From NCBI RefSeq assembly GCF_003290085.1, contig NZ_QMKJ01000001.1, positions 1 through 64,000 on the forward strand: DNA of 64,000 nucleotides. The letters are read 5' to 3'. A program made the position numbers and the translations under genes. The DNA comes from Aliidiomarina sp. B3213. GTDB lineage: Bacteria > Pseudomonadota > Gammaproteobacteria > Enterobacterales > Alteromonadaceae. The notes below the pieces were generated by a model. It did no database searches. It was not told the DNA's origin and saw only the letters and a list, made by a program, of their open reading frames with translations. Shown here one piece after another: positions 7,873 to 16,398 of this stretch; the first letter of the stretch is position 1; each line of letters opens with the position of its first letter.

Positions 7873-9053
7873 AGCAGCAAGCATCGAGTTGGCAAACGAT
7901 AAATGAGGTAGGAATGAAGCCGAAGCTCACTCGATTTGCAGACCATAGCTTCTTTGCGTTCACTTCTCAGCTGTCAAATCGCTTAATTCGCGATGCCCAA
8001 GCGAGAGATTTTCCCGACTTAGTTGCGTTGGGTTATTGGCTGAGAAACGCCAATATGCAAAAAATTGCAGAGCAATATGAGTCTCAGCTCATTCGTCCTT
8101 TGGGACATGTTTTTCATGCAGCGCCAGGTAATGTAGATAGCTTGTTTGTTTATTCTGGCATTCTTAGCCTGTTATGTGGGAATGTGAACACAATTCGGCT
8201 GTCGTCAAAAGTGGGCGGAAGTGCCGACGTCTTGTGTGACATATTGGCCGAGCTTGCGCCCGAACACCCTGAGGTTTCCGCTCGCTTTCAACTTATCCGC
8301 TGCGAGCGAGACGATCCGAAGTTAAAAGCTCTGCAGGCGAATGTTGATGCTCGCGTGCTGTGGGGCTCAAATGAGGGCATAAAAGCACTTAAAAGTGTCG
8401 AAACGCCAGCGCATTGTCGCGACATTGTATTCGCGCACAAAATCTCGTTCAGTGTATTGGGTATAGACGCATTGCTTCGTGTCGACAAACCAACCTTGCA
8501 GCAATTAGTGGAAGACTTTGCGCGTGATAATTTAACATTTTCACAGCAAGCATGTTCTTCTGCTAAATGGGTAATTTGGCAGGGTAACGAAGAACATTTA
8601 GCTGAGGCTCAAAATATATTTTGGACAGCTCTTTTAGCCTATTTGAGCTCGGAAAAAGGGCGCAGTAAGTACAAGCTTACAGAAAGTGAGCGATACCAAG
8701 CGCTGAATAACGCACAAGACATGGCAATGGCTGGAGTCGTAAGTGGACAAATGCATGCCGAGCAAGTGGTTAGAGTATGGGCAAAGCAACTTCGTGAAGA
8801 CTTTTCCGAGATACACCGTGGAGCAGGGCTATTTGTAGAGAGCCACGTACAGCAGCTACAGGAATTAAACCGATACATGACTCCTGCGCATCAGACAATG
8901 ACGTATTGGGGCGTAGAAGACGTGCATGAGTGGTTAAAGGATTGTCTCGTGGGTGTCGATAGAGTAGTACCCGTCGGCCAAGCTTTGAACTTTGATGTGG
9001 TTTGGGATGGGGTTGATTTGGTAACTGCTTTGGGACGAGTTAATTCTCAATAA
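7869..9053 (+). CDS. LuxC-family acyl-CoA/acyl-enzyme reductase
   Basis: This 394-residue acyl-CoA reductase (LuxC family, aldehyde-dehydrogenase-like fold) reduces an activated acyl group with NADPH to an aldehyde. The segment PLGHVFHAAPGNVDSLFVYSG (from about residue 77) is the nucleotide-binding region. FSQQACSSAKWV near residue 228 contains the probable acyl-accepting cysteine. The ATG overlaps the LuxE-like stop (ATGA). The likely role is to make an aldehyde for building or modifying the glycan, possibly as substrate for the aminotransferase that follows 37 nt later. Confidence 0.85.
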   Translation: MKQQASSWQTINEVGMKPKLTRFADHSFFAFTSQLSNRLIRDAQARDFPDLVALGYWLRNANMQKIAEQYESQLIRPLGHVFHAAPGNVDSLFVYSGILSLLCGNVNTIRLSSKVGGSADVLCDILAELAPEHPEVSARFQLIRCERDDPKLKALQANVDARVLWGSNEGIKALKSVETPAHCRDIVFAHKISFSVLGIDALLRVDKPTLQQLVEDFARDNLTFSQQACSSAKWVIWQGNEEHLAEAQNIFWTALLAYLSSEKGRSKYKLTESERYQALNNAQDMAMAGVVSGQMHAEQVVRVWAKQLREDFSEIHRGAGLFVESHVQQLQELNRYMTPAHQTMTYWGVEDVHEWLKDCLVGVDRVVPVGQALNFDVVWDGVDLVTALGRVNSQ

Positions 9054-9090
9054 ATGTCCAGAGATTAAGATAGATTAAATAGGTAATACA

Positions 9091-10176
9091 TTGATTCCAT
9101 ATTACGTTCCAACCGTGCCTGATGTCGGATTACTTTCTTCCTATTTGGAGGAGATTAATCAACGTAAATGGTTAACTAACTTTGGTCCCCTAAGTGATAA
9201 GCTCGCAGCTCAATTGAGTAACTTACTTGGCCATCAACACATATTGCCGGTTTCGAGTTGTACTAACGGTTTAATGACCTGTTTCATGCTTCTTGGATGC
9301 AAGAGTGTGGTCACTACCCCTTTTAGTTTTGTGGCAACTTCTTCCTCCCTCAAATGGATGGGCATTCAAACGCATTTTGTAGATATTGATCCGGACTCTA
9401 AAAATATTTGCCCAAAAGCTCTCGAACAGTACCTATCAAAAAATCAGGGTAAAGTTGATGCAGTTGTTGCTACCCATGTATACGGTAATCCGTGCGATGT
9501 AGCAGCGCTTGACCGACTTGCAAAAGACTACGATGTAAAAATTATATACGATGCTGCACATGCTTTTGATGTCAAAGTAGATGACCGTTCGGTGTTGATG
9601 TTTGGCGAACTCTCGGTACTAAGTTTTCACGCTACGAAGATTTTCCACAGCGTTGAGGGAGGAGCTATTGCCGTTCCAAATGAGGAAGTTTTTGAGCGTG
9701 CTAGAAAAATTATCAACTTCGGTATAGACCGAAGTGCAGAGGTTACAGAAATTGGTATTAACTCAAAAATGAGTGAGTACCATGCTGCTGTAGGACTCGT
9801 ACAAATGAGGACTATTGAGCGTGTGAAAAAACATCGTATCTCCTTATACGAAAGATACATTAAACACTTTCAAGGGCGGGTTGAGATTCAACAGTGGCAT
9901 TCCAAGTCCTCTCCAAATGGTGCATATATGCCGATTTTTCTTGAATCAGCGCAACAAAGAGCCAAAGTGGTTAAAGCGTTAGATTCTCAACATGTAGGTT
10001 ATAAGCAATATTTTTACAAAAACTTGAACTGCTCTATGTTTGGTGAAAGTGATCAAGCTCCTACACCTAATGCACAACATGCTTGCGACACTGTAGTGTG
10101 CTTGCCCATCTACTTTGATTTATCCATGAATGATGTAGATGCCATAGCTCAAACCGTTTTAGAGGCAGTGAAATGA
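9091..10176 (+). CDS. DegT/DnrJ/EryC1/StrS-family aminotransferase
   Basis: This 361-residue PLP enzyme has the SCTNGL loop near 57, the aspartate of IIYDAAHAF near 155 and the PLP lysine in HATKIFHSVEGG near 182. Family members aminate keto-sugars; some act on other aldehydes or ketones. The start codon is TTG at 9091, giving the family-typical IPYYVP opening; the next ATG would remove the N-terminal 60 residues. It might supply the PseC step missing from this locus, or aminate the LuxC product; neither is proven. It is coupled to the next gene by a 4-nt overlap. Confidence 0.85.
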   Translation: MIPYYVPTVPDVGLLSSYLEEINQRKWLTNFGPLSDKLAAQLSNLLGHQHILPVSSCTNGLMTCFMLLGCKSVVTTPFSFVATSSSLKWMGIQTHFVDIDPDSKNICPKALEQYLSKNQGKVDAVVATHVYGNPCDVAALDRLAKDYDVKIIYDAAHAFDVKVDDRSVLMFGELSVLSFHATKIFHSVEGGAIAVPNEEVFERARKIINFGIDRSAEVTEIGINSKMSEYHAAVGLVQMRTIERVKKHRISLYERYIKHFQGRVEIQQWHSKSSPNGAYMPIFLESAQQRAKVVKALDSQHVGYKQYFYKNLNCSMFGESDQAPTPNAQHACDTVVCLPIYFDLSMNDVDAIAQTVLEAVK

Positions 10177-10847
10177 TTGCTGCAGCTTTTCAGCCATATT
10201 TTCTCCCTTACATCGGTTACTTCAGATTAATTGCAGATGCAGATATTTTTGTGGTGCTCGACAATGTTTCATTTCGGAAAAAGAGTTATATCAACCGTAA
10301 CGTTATTTGGGTTGAGGACGCGCCATTTAGATTCACCTTGCCTGTTCATAAGGTAAGTCAGAATAGAATGATCAATGAACACACATACATTAATGATGGT
10401 GGTCTGTGTGAGCTTTTAAAAAAAACTTACCCTGCAGCACATGATTTCCCTCAAATACTTGATGGGATAGATCGTTTAAATGGGGAGTCCGAGGAGTCAT
10501 CTCAAAATAAAAATGTGGCAGAAATTAATCAATCGCTCATTCAAACCGTTTTAGATTTGCTAGAAATAAATACAAAGGTAATCAAAGCATCTGATCTAGA
10601 TATCTCAGTTGAGAAAGGCGCAAAACGCATTATCAATATTTGTCACGCAGTTGGAGCGAGTGAATATATCAATCCAATTGGAGGAAAAGAGTTATACGAT
10701 GCACAGGAATTTGAAAACGCTGGTCTAAGATTGAAGTTTAAAGATTACCATAGCCAATTAACCCCAAGACAGTTGTCGTCTGTCGTTGACTCTGTTTTTG
10801 AATGGGGTGTTGAAAGCACGCGTCGATGCATGCGGGAGATGATATGA
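10173..10847 (+). CDS. WbqC-like family protein
   Basis: The 224-residue protein opens with AAFQPYFLPYIGYFRLI, followed by VVLDNVSFRKKSYINRN, the hallmark of the WbqC family found in O-antigen and other polysaccharide loci. The biochemical role of the family is not firmly settled; a part in amino-sugar acylation or transfer is often assumed from context. The gene overlaps both neighbours by 4 nt, so it belongs to the same translationally coupled run. Confidence 0.85.
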   Translation: MIAAAFQPYFLPYIGYFRLIADADIFVVLDNVSFRKKSYINRNVIWVEDAPFRFTLPVHKVSQNRMINEHTYINDGGLCELLKKTYPAAHDFPQILDGIDRLNGESEESSQNKNVAEINQSLIQTVLDLLEINTKVIKASDLDISVEKGAKRIINICHAVGASEYINPIGGKELYDAQEFENAGLRLKFKDYHSQLTPRQLSSVVDSVFEWGVESTRRCMREMI

Positions 10848-11608
10848 TTAAAACCCTAGATACATTCGATTTAGAGCAAGTCGCAGAAGAAATTGAGATG
10901 TTGAGAACGCAAGGGCATGTTCTTCATCTGAAGGCTGGAAACGTTTCCTTTGGCAGCGGGCAATGGTATCAATTTTTAACCTCTCTACCTTTCCTGAAGT
11001 CTGACAGACGTCACTTTGATGTTGATTCTAATCTCAATGAAAGAGACTGGTGGCGAATCGAATATGATCCGAACCATGACCATACCTATGCCCATAGCAA
11101 AACTACCCAACCTTTTCATACCGATAACGCTTGGTTTGCAAACCCTCCTGAACTTAATTTCTTTTATTTAGAAAAGCAGGCTGAAAGCGGTGGGCATCAA
11201 TTAGTTTACCCAATAGACAGATTGCTGGCGGATTTACAGAAGATTGAGCCTGAGCTGCTTAATAGCCTTTTGAATGTGGAAGTCACAATTCAAAAAGGCA
11301 GTGAACTTGGTGGTCATAGAACACCGATATTGAAAAGAATGAACGAAAAGACTACTAAGGTGTACTGGAATTATTATCGGATTATTCGTGAGACTCAAGA
11401 AATCGAAGATATGTGCGATGCATTCTTTAAATTTTTAGATGTGCAAATGCATTCAAAGTCTGTTGAGCGACTTACTTCAAAAACAGGAGACGCCTTTTGT
11501 TTTAATGATGGCTTGCTCCTTCACGCACGCGAAAGCTTTACGGCGTATCAGTTTGGTGACCGCGCGCTCCTTCAGTCAATGTGGTGTTTTCAAGATGCGT
11601 CACAATAA
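10844..11608 (+). CDS. TauD/TfdA-like Fe(II)/2-oxoglutarate oxygenase
   Basis: The 254-residue protein has the iron-binding His-x-Asp in PFHTDNAWF (His92, Asp94) and a distal histidine in LLLHARESF (about 227), with RALLQSMW near the end for 2-oxoglutarate binding. Such enzymes hydroxylate or desaturate small molecules. The ATG at 10844 overlaps the previous stop and has GGGAG seven bases upstream, so it is preferred to the ATG at 10826. The position between WbqC and sulfotransferase genes suggests it oxidises a glycan or acyl substituent. Confidence 0.8.
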   Translation: MIKTLDTFDLEQVAEEIEMLRTQGHVLHLKAGNVSFGSGQWYQFLTSLPFLKSDRRHFDVDSNLNERDWWRIEYDPNHDHTYAHSKTTQPFHTDNAWFANPPELNFFYLEKQAESGGHQLVYPIDRLLADLQKIEPELLNSLLNVEVTIQKGSELGGHRTPILKRMNEKTTKVYWNYYRIIRETQEIEDMCDAFFKFLDVQMHSKSVERLTSKTGDAFCFNDGLLLHARESFTAYQFGDRALLQSMWCFQDASQ

Positions 11609-12455
11609 GCGATTTTTGCTTTGTGTGGGTGCTCAGAAAGGCGGGACAACTTGGCTATGGCATGCGTTACAAAAACACAAGGACGTTGATTTGGGTTTTA
11701 CCAAGGAGTACCACTTTTTTGATGCTCTTTATCATGAAGAACAAAGATTTCGCTTAAATGCGGATGAACGTGCCGAGCAAGCAGCGATCTCGACGGGCAC
11801 AAAACCTGAGCATCTCCAACTGCTCATGGAGTTTTACGCTAAACCTGAATGCTACTACCAATACTTTAAGAAGGTATTGTCTCAACCCGGAATTACATTA
11901 ACGGGTGATTTTACACCTTCATACTCGATGCTATCGGAAGAGAACTTCCGTCATATTAGGGCGAGCTTAATCGAGTCGGGTTTTGACGTGAAAGTCGTTT
12001 TTATTATGCGAGAGCCATACGATAGAGTGTGGTCGGCATGTCGTATGCATAAGAAAAACAATCCTGAGCTTTATAGAAACGACTCGGGTGCAGAGATGTC
12101 AGAGGAAGAGTATCTGAATAAAAACTTTGATAGAAAAGATATTTGGATGAGGACTCAATATCATCAAACAGTTAAAGCATTGCAAAATGCATTTCCCAAG
12201 CAAGATGTTCAATTTTTATTATACGAAGACTTATTTAGTGAATGTTCGTTAAGCCAACTGTTTGATTTTTTGGGATTGTCATTGCATGAGGTCAAAATCG
12301 ATTTTACGCCGATCAATAAGACCAAGCGAGCTGAAGTGATTTCTTTGGAAACAATCTCCTCTGTCCGAGAACATTACGCGCCTGTTGTCGATACATTAGA
12401 TGCGCTTCTTCCAGAGTTGAGGGTTAAACAAGTGTGGGAAGGATATGAACGATAA
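11595..12455 (+). CDS. Sulfotransferase family protein (first of two)
   Basis: This 286-residue PAPS-dependent sulfotransferase has the 5'-phosphosulfate loop GAQKGGTTWL near residue 12 and the 3'-phosphate motif MREPYDRVWSAC near 137. It would move sulfate from PAPS to a hydroxyl or amine on a glycan. I take the ATG at 11595, which overlaps the oxygenase gene by 14 nt and starts just before the first strand. A longer frame beginning at 11439 lies wholly inside the upstream gene and adds non-family sequence. Confidence 0.85.
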   Translation: MRHNKRFLLCVGAQKGGTTWLWHALQKHKDVDLGFTKEYHFFDALYHEEQRFRLNADERAEQAAISTGTKPEHLQLLMEFYAKPECYYQYFKKVLSQPGITLTGDFTPSYSMLSEENFRHIRASLIESGFDVKVVFIMREPYDRVWSACRMHKKNNPELYRNDSGAEMSEEEYLNKNFDRKDIWMRTQYHQTVKALQNAFPKQDVQFLLYEDLFSECSLSQLFDFLGLSLHEVKIDFTPINKTKRAEVISLETISSVREHYAPVVDTLDALLPELRVKQVWEGYER

Positions 12456-13188
12456 ATTATTCATATTAGGTGTGCAGAAATCTGGAACCTCCGCAATTGC
12501 TGGGTTGCTGGGAGATGCTTTTGGAATTCCTACGACACTTGATCTCAATGGAGCTATCAGTTCAAGCGATTGGCAGCTTAAGGTGAAATTCGGTTTGATG
12601 CCTTTCAAGGAGTTTGTGGATTCACACACGGATGACTTCAATAGAACTATTGTTAAAGAGCCGTGCCTAACTTTTTTTGCGCAGGAGTTGGAAGAAACTT
12701 TTCCTGAAGCAAAGTTTCTTGTTGTATTGCGGCATCCTTATGAGGTAGTACGTAGCACACTGCAAAGATTAAAAATTCCGGCTCACCTTGAAAGCATTAA
12801 ATTTGAAGAGTGGGAAGAACTGGTAAAAACCAAAGCCTGGAGACTATGCCTGGATTCGACTTGGCTAGGTCAACCCTCCTCGAATTACATAGAGGCTTTG
12901 GCCTGGCGTTGGAAAATAAGTTGTGACCTTCAAAAAGTGTTACCAACAGCTAAGTTTATTCGGTATGAAGATTTTAAAGAAAATAGAGAAGCCTTCATAT
13001 CGAATTTAGGTATCGATTTGGGACTGGGGCAGAAGGTTGTGAAGGCGCTAGATTACAATAAGCAATATCAACCTAAAGGAAAGCAAGTGAGTGGTTGGAG
13101 CGATTATTTTGGTGAGAATATAAAACTTATCAATAGGATATGTGGTGAAAATATGGAGTTGCTTGGATATCATCAGGTGAGCTCTTGA
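12445..13188 (+). CDS. Sulfotransferase family protein (second of two)
   Basis: The 247-residue protein has the PAPS loop GVQKSGTSAIAGLL at 9-22 and the 3'-phosphate motif LRHPYEVVRST near 95. It is only distantly like its upstream neighbour, so the pair is not a recent duplication. It overlaps that gene by 11 nt. Two adjacent sulfotransferases suggest two different acceptor positions or residues. The 3' end overlaps a TTG-started gene (TTGA). Confidence 0.85.
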   Translation: MNDKLFILGVQKSGTSAIAGLLGDAFGIPTTLDLNGAISSSDWQLKVKFGLMPFKEFVDSHTDDFNRTIVKEPCLTFFAQELEETFPEAKFLVVLRHPYEVVRSTLQRLKIPAHLESIKFEEWEELVKTKAWRLCLDSTWLGQPSSNYIEALAWRWKISCDLQKVLPTAKFIRYEDFKENREAFISNLGIDLGLGQKVVKALDYNKQYQPKGKQVSGWSDYFGENIKLINRICGENMELLGYHQVSS

Positions 13189-14264
13189 AACATCTGCTTC
13201 ATATTTTTTACGACTCTCATCATCATAACCGACCCGTTTATGACATGTTTGAAGCTTTCTCTCAGTTTGGAGATATCTCTTCAGAATATGTCTACTTTGA
13301 CCGGGATGGCTTTTTCCCTGAAAAAGAATATGTACCAACCGATAGGGGGCACTATTTTACGAATAATGGTGACATGCTTCCTTGGTTGAGACGTGTCTTC
13401 CGTCAATACAATACGCTTGTATTTCATAGTATGTTCAATGCCACAGCTTGGGATTTCTTAGCCCATGAGACAAATATTGCGAGTCACTCTGTATGGGTCG
13501 TTTTTGGCGGAGAAATATATGAAGGTTTAGAAAAGCCGGCGCTGGAACGCCTGGAATTGATGAGAGCGACTACGAAAAATGTGAAATCAATACTCACGTT
13601 CACTCAGCAAGAAGAGAATATTGTAAAAGAGTGTCTTGGCAGGCATAACGCTGTAGGCCGTTATGTTTATCTACAAGATTGGCAACCTAAACAGCTTGAG
13701 AAGCAATTGACTGAAAAAAGTCTGCCTGACTCCTTTAAAGTTCTTTTGTCCGGGAAAAAAGTAGCACTTATCGGGAACTCAGGTACACCTGCAAACAAAC
13801 ACAGAGAAATCTTAGAGGCATTGAGCCAAAACCAATTTAATGGGCTAATTCTGTTGCCTTTAGCTTACGGCGCTCATGAAGCGTATCGTAAAAATGTTGT
13901 CGATGTCGCGCGGTCATTTTTTCCGGAAGCACAAGTTGTCGTGCTCGAGGAGCCTGTGACTAATGATATTTATCGAACAATTCTTAGTTGTGTAGATTAC
14001 TATTTCTTTGCTCACGAGCGCCAACAAGCTGGCCAACATTGGATGGCGGCTCTCGCTACGGGAATGCCTATTTTTGGCTATATGAACGGTGCAAGTTCCC
14101 AACACTTCTTGGAATTAGGGTTCCATGTGGGAGATGTTATGAACCCTAATCTTTCCGAAGAGTTTTTGTCAGATTTTAACGTTAATGTTGACCATTATCG
14201 GCACCTCTTCAGTCTGGAAAGAGTCCATGATTTATGGTTAGAGGGACTTCAATTATCTATTTAA
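13185..14264 (+). CDS. WecF-like 4-acetamido-4,6-dideoxygalactosyltransferase family protein
   Basis: At 359 residues it matches the length of WecF (TDP-Fuc4NAc:lipid II transferase). It shares the overall layout: an N-terminal HIFYDSHHHNRPVYDMF segment, HSMFN near 84, VWVVFGGEIYE near 105 and the GNSGTPANKH motif near 195, then NDIYRTIL and a final sugar-nucleotide region. It starts at TTG 13185, overlapping the previous stop. It probably transfers an amino-dideoxyhexose; the exact sugar may be the product of the ketoisomerase/aminotransferase module at 15539-17492. No wec cluster is present nearby. Confidence 0.75.
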   Translation: MKHLLHIFYDSHHHNRPVYDMFEAFSQFGDISSEYVYFDRDGFFPEKEYVPTDRGHYFTNNGDMLPWLRRVFRQYNTLVFHSMFNATAWDFLAHETNIASHSVWVVFGGEIYEGLEKPALERLELMRATTKNVKSILTFTQQEENIVKECLGRHNAVGRYVYLQDWQPKQLEKQLTEKSLPDSFKVLLSGKKVALIGNSGTPANKHREILEALSQNQFNGLILLPLAYGAHEAYRKNVVDVARSFFPEAQVVVLEEPVTNDIYRTILSCVDYYFFAHERQQAGQHWMAALATGMPIFGYMNGASSQHFLELGFHVGDVMNPNLSEEFLSDFNVNVDHYRHLFSLERVHDLWLEGLQLSI

Positions 14265-14275
14265 TATGCAGGTAA

Positions 14276-15361
14276 TTATAGCGTGGTAGCAAAAGCTTTA
14301 AACTTCAAAAAATAGGATGTGTTGCTGTAAAGGCTCGCAATTTTAGTTTGCGCTTTTGTTCGCATTGATTGATAACTGCTCCAATTCGCTAAAACATGAT
14401 CAAGCTTTTCATTCAGTTCATGTTCGTCATCGTAAGCAAGATAGTCCTCACCTTCTATAAACCCTTCAGGATAATTACCGCGCTCAGAAATGAGTATTGC
14501 TCCATGACCTATCGCTTCAAATAATCGAGCATTACTTTTATACAGCTGATTGAAGTCACCGTAAGTATTAACGACAACTTTTGCTCTGCTTAATTTGCTA
14601 TGTAGTTGTTCGGCGAAAATAGGAGGAGAAATAAGGTCTGTATAATTTTTTAAAGACTGTTTTGCTGCGGCGCTTTCCGCTTGCAGATGAATATTAATTT
14701 TTTCCTGACCTTTAGCTTTTCGTTCCAACAGGCTTTGAATAACATGCCTTCGGTTTTTAAAGATGCTTTCGATATATTGCCCATAGAATAAAATGTCGAT
14801 GTCGCGCTCGGTATTCGTACTGCGCTCCACCCAAAAACTAGGTATTCCCGGCTGAAGCTCAATGGCTGGTATTCCGTTAGCGTTCCAATAGTCTACGAAA
14901 GGTTTATGCAAAGATGTGTGCCCATGATAATCGGGAAATGTCATTGCATGGTCCTTGATATAAGCATTCCAGCAGATGTACCGAATATTACTCTTACCAT
15001 AGCGACTAATGAGTATCTGAATAAACTCTTGGTCGATGAAAGGAGACATATCGAAAATTACGTCGGGTTGAAGCTGCTCAACCTGTGCAAGTTTAATATC
15101 TAATAACGATGCAGTTTCCGGCAGATTATTTTCTTGCGCCCAAAGGTATTGAAGGCGACGGTAATCCCACAAATTAAAAAAGGCTGTGTCCTTGCTTTCT
15201 GGTGATGGTTCTAGGATATATGACTGATAATAACCATGCCCACGTAAATGCTGGTTTAGCGCCGAAAAAGTAAGGTTGGGTTGATTACCTGGCTCAAACT
15301 CACGTTCGTATTGACGTGCATATCCTGGGTAAATATGAAGGCATTGATAGAATTTGGTCAT
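14276..15361 (-). CDS. CgeB-like / group 1 glycosyltransferase
   Basis: The 361-residue cytoplasmic protein ends with a GT-B C-terminal domain of the CgeB/glycosyl transferases group 1 type (KSNARLFEAIGHGAILISE near 278, then SYQSMRTKAQTKI). The N-terminal half has PDVIFDMSPFID and VDYWNANGI, consistent with the acceptor domain. It lies on the opposite strand to its neighbours and converges with the WecF-like gene (11-nt gap). Donor and acceptor are unknown. Confidence 0.75.
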   Translation of the reverse strand: MTKFYQCLHIYPGYARQYEREFEPGNQPNLTFSALNQHLRGHGYYQSYILEPSPESKDTAFFNLWDYRRLQYLWAQENNLPETASLLDIKLAQVEQLQPDVIFDMSPFIDQEFIQILISRYGKSNIRYICWNAYIKDHAMTFPDYHGHTSLHKPFVDYWNANGIPAIELQPGIPSFWVERSTNTERDIDILFYGQYIESIFKNRRHVIQSLLERKAKGQEKINIHLQAESAAAKQSLKNYTDLISPPIFAEQLHSKLSRAKVVVNTYGDFNQLYKSNARLFEAIGHGAILISERGNYPEGFIEGEDYLAYDDEHELNEKLDHVLANWSSYQSMRTKAQTKIASLYSNTSYFLKFKAFATTL

Positions 15362-15538
15362 GGCACCTAACTTTGTTACTCAATGAGAGCAATGCTCACC
15401 TATAATGCTTTGCTGAAAGCGTTAAAGTAGCATTAATTTCAAGAATATATCTTTAAGTACGATAAAGAAAGTACAGTCAAAAGTCTGTTATGGTTAGTAT
15501 TTATAGTATGCCTCGATATTCTATCTCAAGGAGCATGA

Positions 15539-15940
15539 ATGAGTTTATTAGAGTTTGTGGACTTTCCTCCATTGGGAGACGAACGAGGCTCTTTAGTGGC
15601 GCTTGAAAGTGATAAAACCGTTCCCTTTCCGATTAAACGCGTATATTACATTTTCGGAACTCAGCCGGGCGTAAGCCGTGGATTCCACGCTCATAAAAAA
15701 CTCAAGCAAGTTGCTGTATGTGTAACCGGTAAATGCAAAATGGTTCTGGATAATGGCAAGCAACGAGAGGAAACTTGGTTAGACTCGCCAACAAAGGGGT
15801 TAGTCATCGATAATATGACTTGGCGGGAAATGCATGATTTTAGTGAGGATTGTGTACTTTTAGTGCTTGCCAGTGAACACTATAGTGAAGAAGACTATAT
15901 TCGAAGTTACGACGATTTTATACGACAGGTGACTGAGTGA
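15539..15940 (+). CDS. Sugar 3,4-ketoisomerase (FdtA/QdtA family, WxcM-like cupin)
   Basis: The 133-residue single cupin has the family signature PRGSLVALE-like opening ([11 protein letters not shown]), [23 protein letters not shown] with the active-site histidines near 49-51, and [19 protein letters not shown]. FdtA/QdtA enzymes convert dTDP-4-keto-6-deoxyglucose to the 3-keto isomer. AAGGAG lies 5 nt before the start. It is the first gene of a three-gene module for a 3-acylamino-3,6-dideoxyhexose. Sequence inspection cannot separate the fucose-type from the quinovose-type isomerase. Confidence 0.85.
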   Translation: MSLLEFVDFPPLGDERGSLVALESDKTVPFPIKRVYYIFGTQPGVSRGFHAHKKLKQVAVCVTGKCKMVLDNGKQREETWLDSPTKGLVIDNMTWREMHDFSEDCVLLVLASEHYSEEDYIRSYDDFIRQVTE

Positions 15941-16398
15941 CTTTTATACATGAACTTTCTGATGTGCAAACAACTCAGATCGGTGAGGGCACTTCTATTT
16001 GGCAGTTTTGTGTTGTTTTAAAGAATGCAGTGATTGGTCATGGATGTAATATTAATTCCCACGTATTCATAGAAAATGATGTTGTTATTGGCTCCAATGT
16101 AACAGTGAAGTGTGGTGTTCAGCTTTGGGACGGCACGCGTATTGAAGATAAGGTGTTCATAGGACCCAATGCAACGTTTACAAATGACCCGTTCCCTCGT
16201 TCTAAAGAGTATCCAGAACAATTTACTGGTATTACGGTTCGCGAAGGGGCAAGTATCGGAGCTAATGCAACAATATTAGCAGGTGTCACAATAGGTCAGA
16301 ATGCAATGATTGGTGCTGGTGCTGTTGTGACGAAAGATGTGCCAGAAAAAGCTGTCGTGGTTGGCAATCCGGCCCGAATTATTAGGTATCTAGAATGA
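15937..16398 (+). CDS. Left-handed beta-helix N-acetyltransferase (FdtC/QdtC/WbbJ type)
   Basis: The 153-residue protein is built almost entirely of hexapeptide repeats (for example [40 protein letters not shown]). It ends with the conserved [20 protein letters not shown]-like [12 protein letters not shown] (residues about 87-98) is typical of the sugar 3-N-acetyltransferases FdtC/QdtC. The start is GTG (15937, overlapping the previous stop). It would acetylate the 3-amino group made by the next gene's product. Confidence 0.85.
   Translation: MTFIHELSDVQTTQIGEGTSIWQFCVVLKNAVIGHGCNINSHVFIENDVVIGSNVTVKCGVQLWDGTRIEDKVFIGPNATFTNDPFPRSKEYPEQFTGITVREGASIGANATILAGVTIGQNAMIGAGAVVTKDVPEKAVVVGNPARIIRYLE

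Noticed and set aside
4360-9053. Bioluminescence (lux) operon
   Set aside because: LuxE- and LuxC-like genes are present but luxA, luxB and luxD are not, and the context is glycan synthesis.
11439-11594. Longer sulfotransferase start at 11439
   Set aside because: The extension lies wholly inside the oxygenase gene and the PAPS loop would be pushed 52 residues from the N-terminus.
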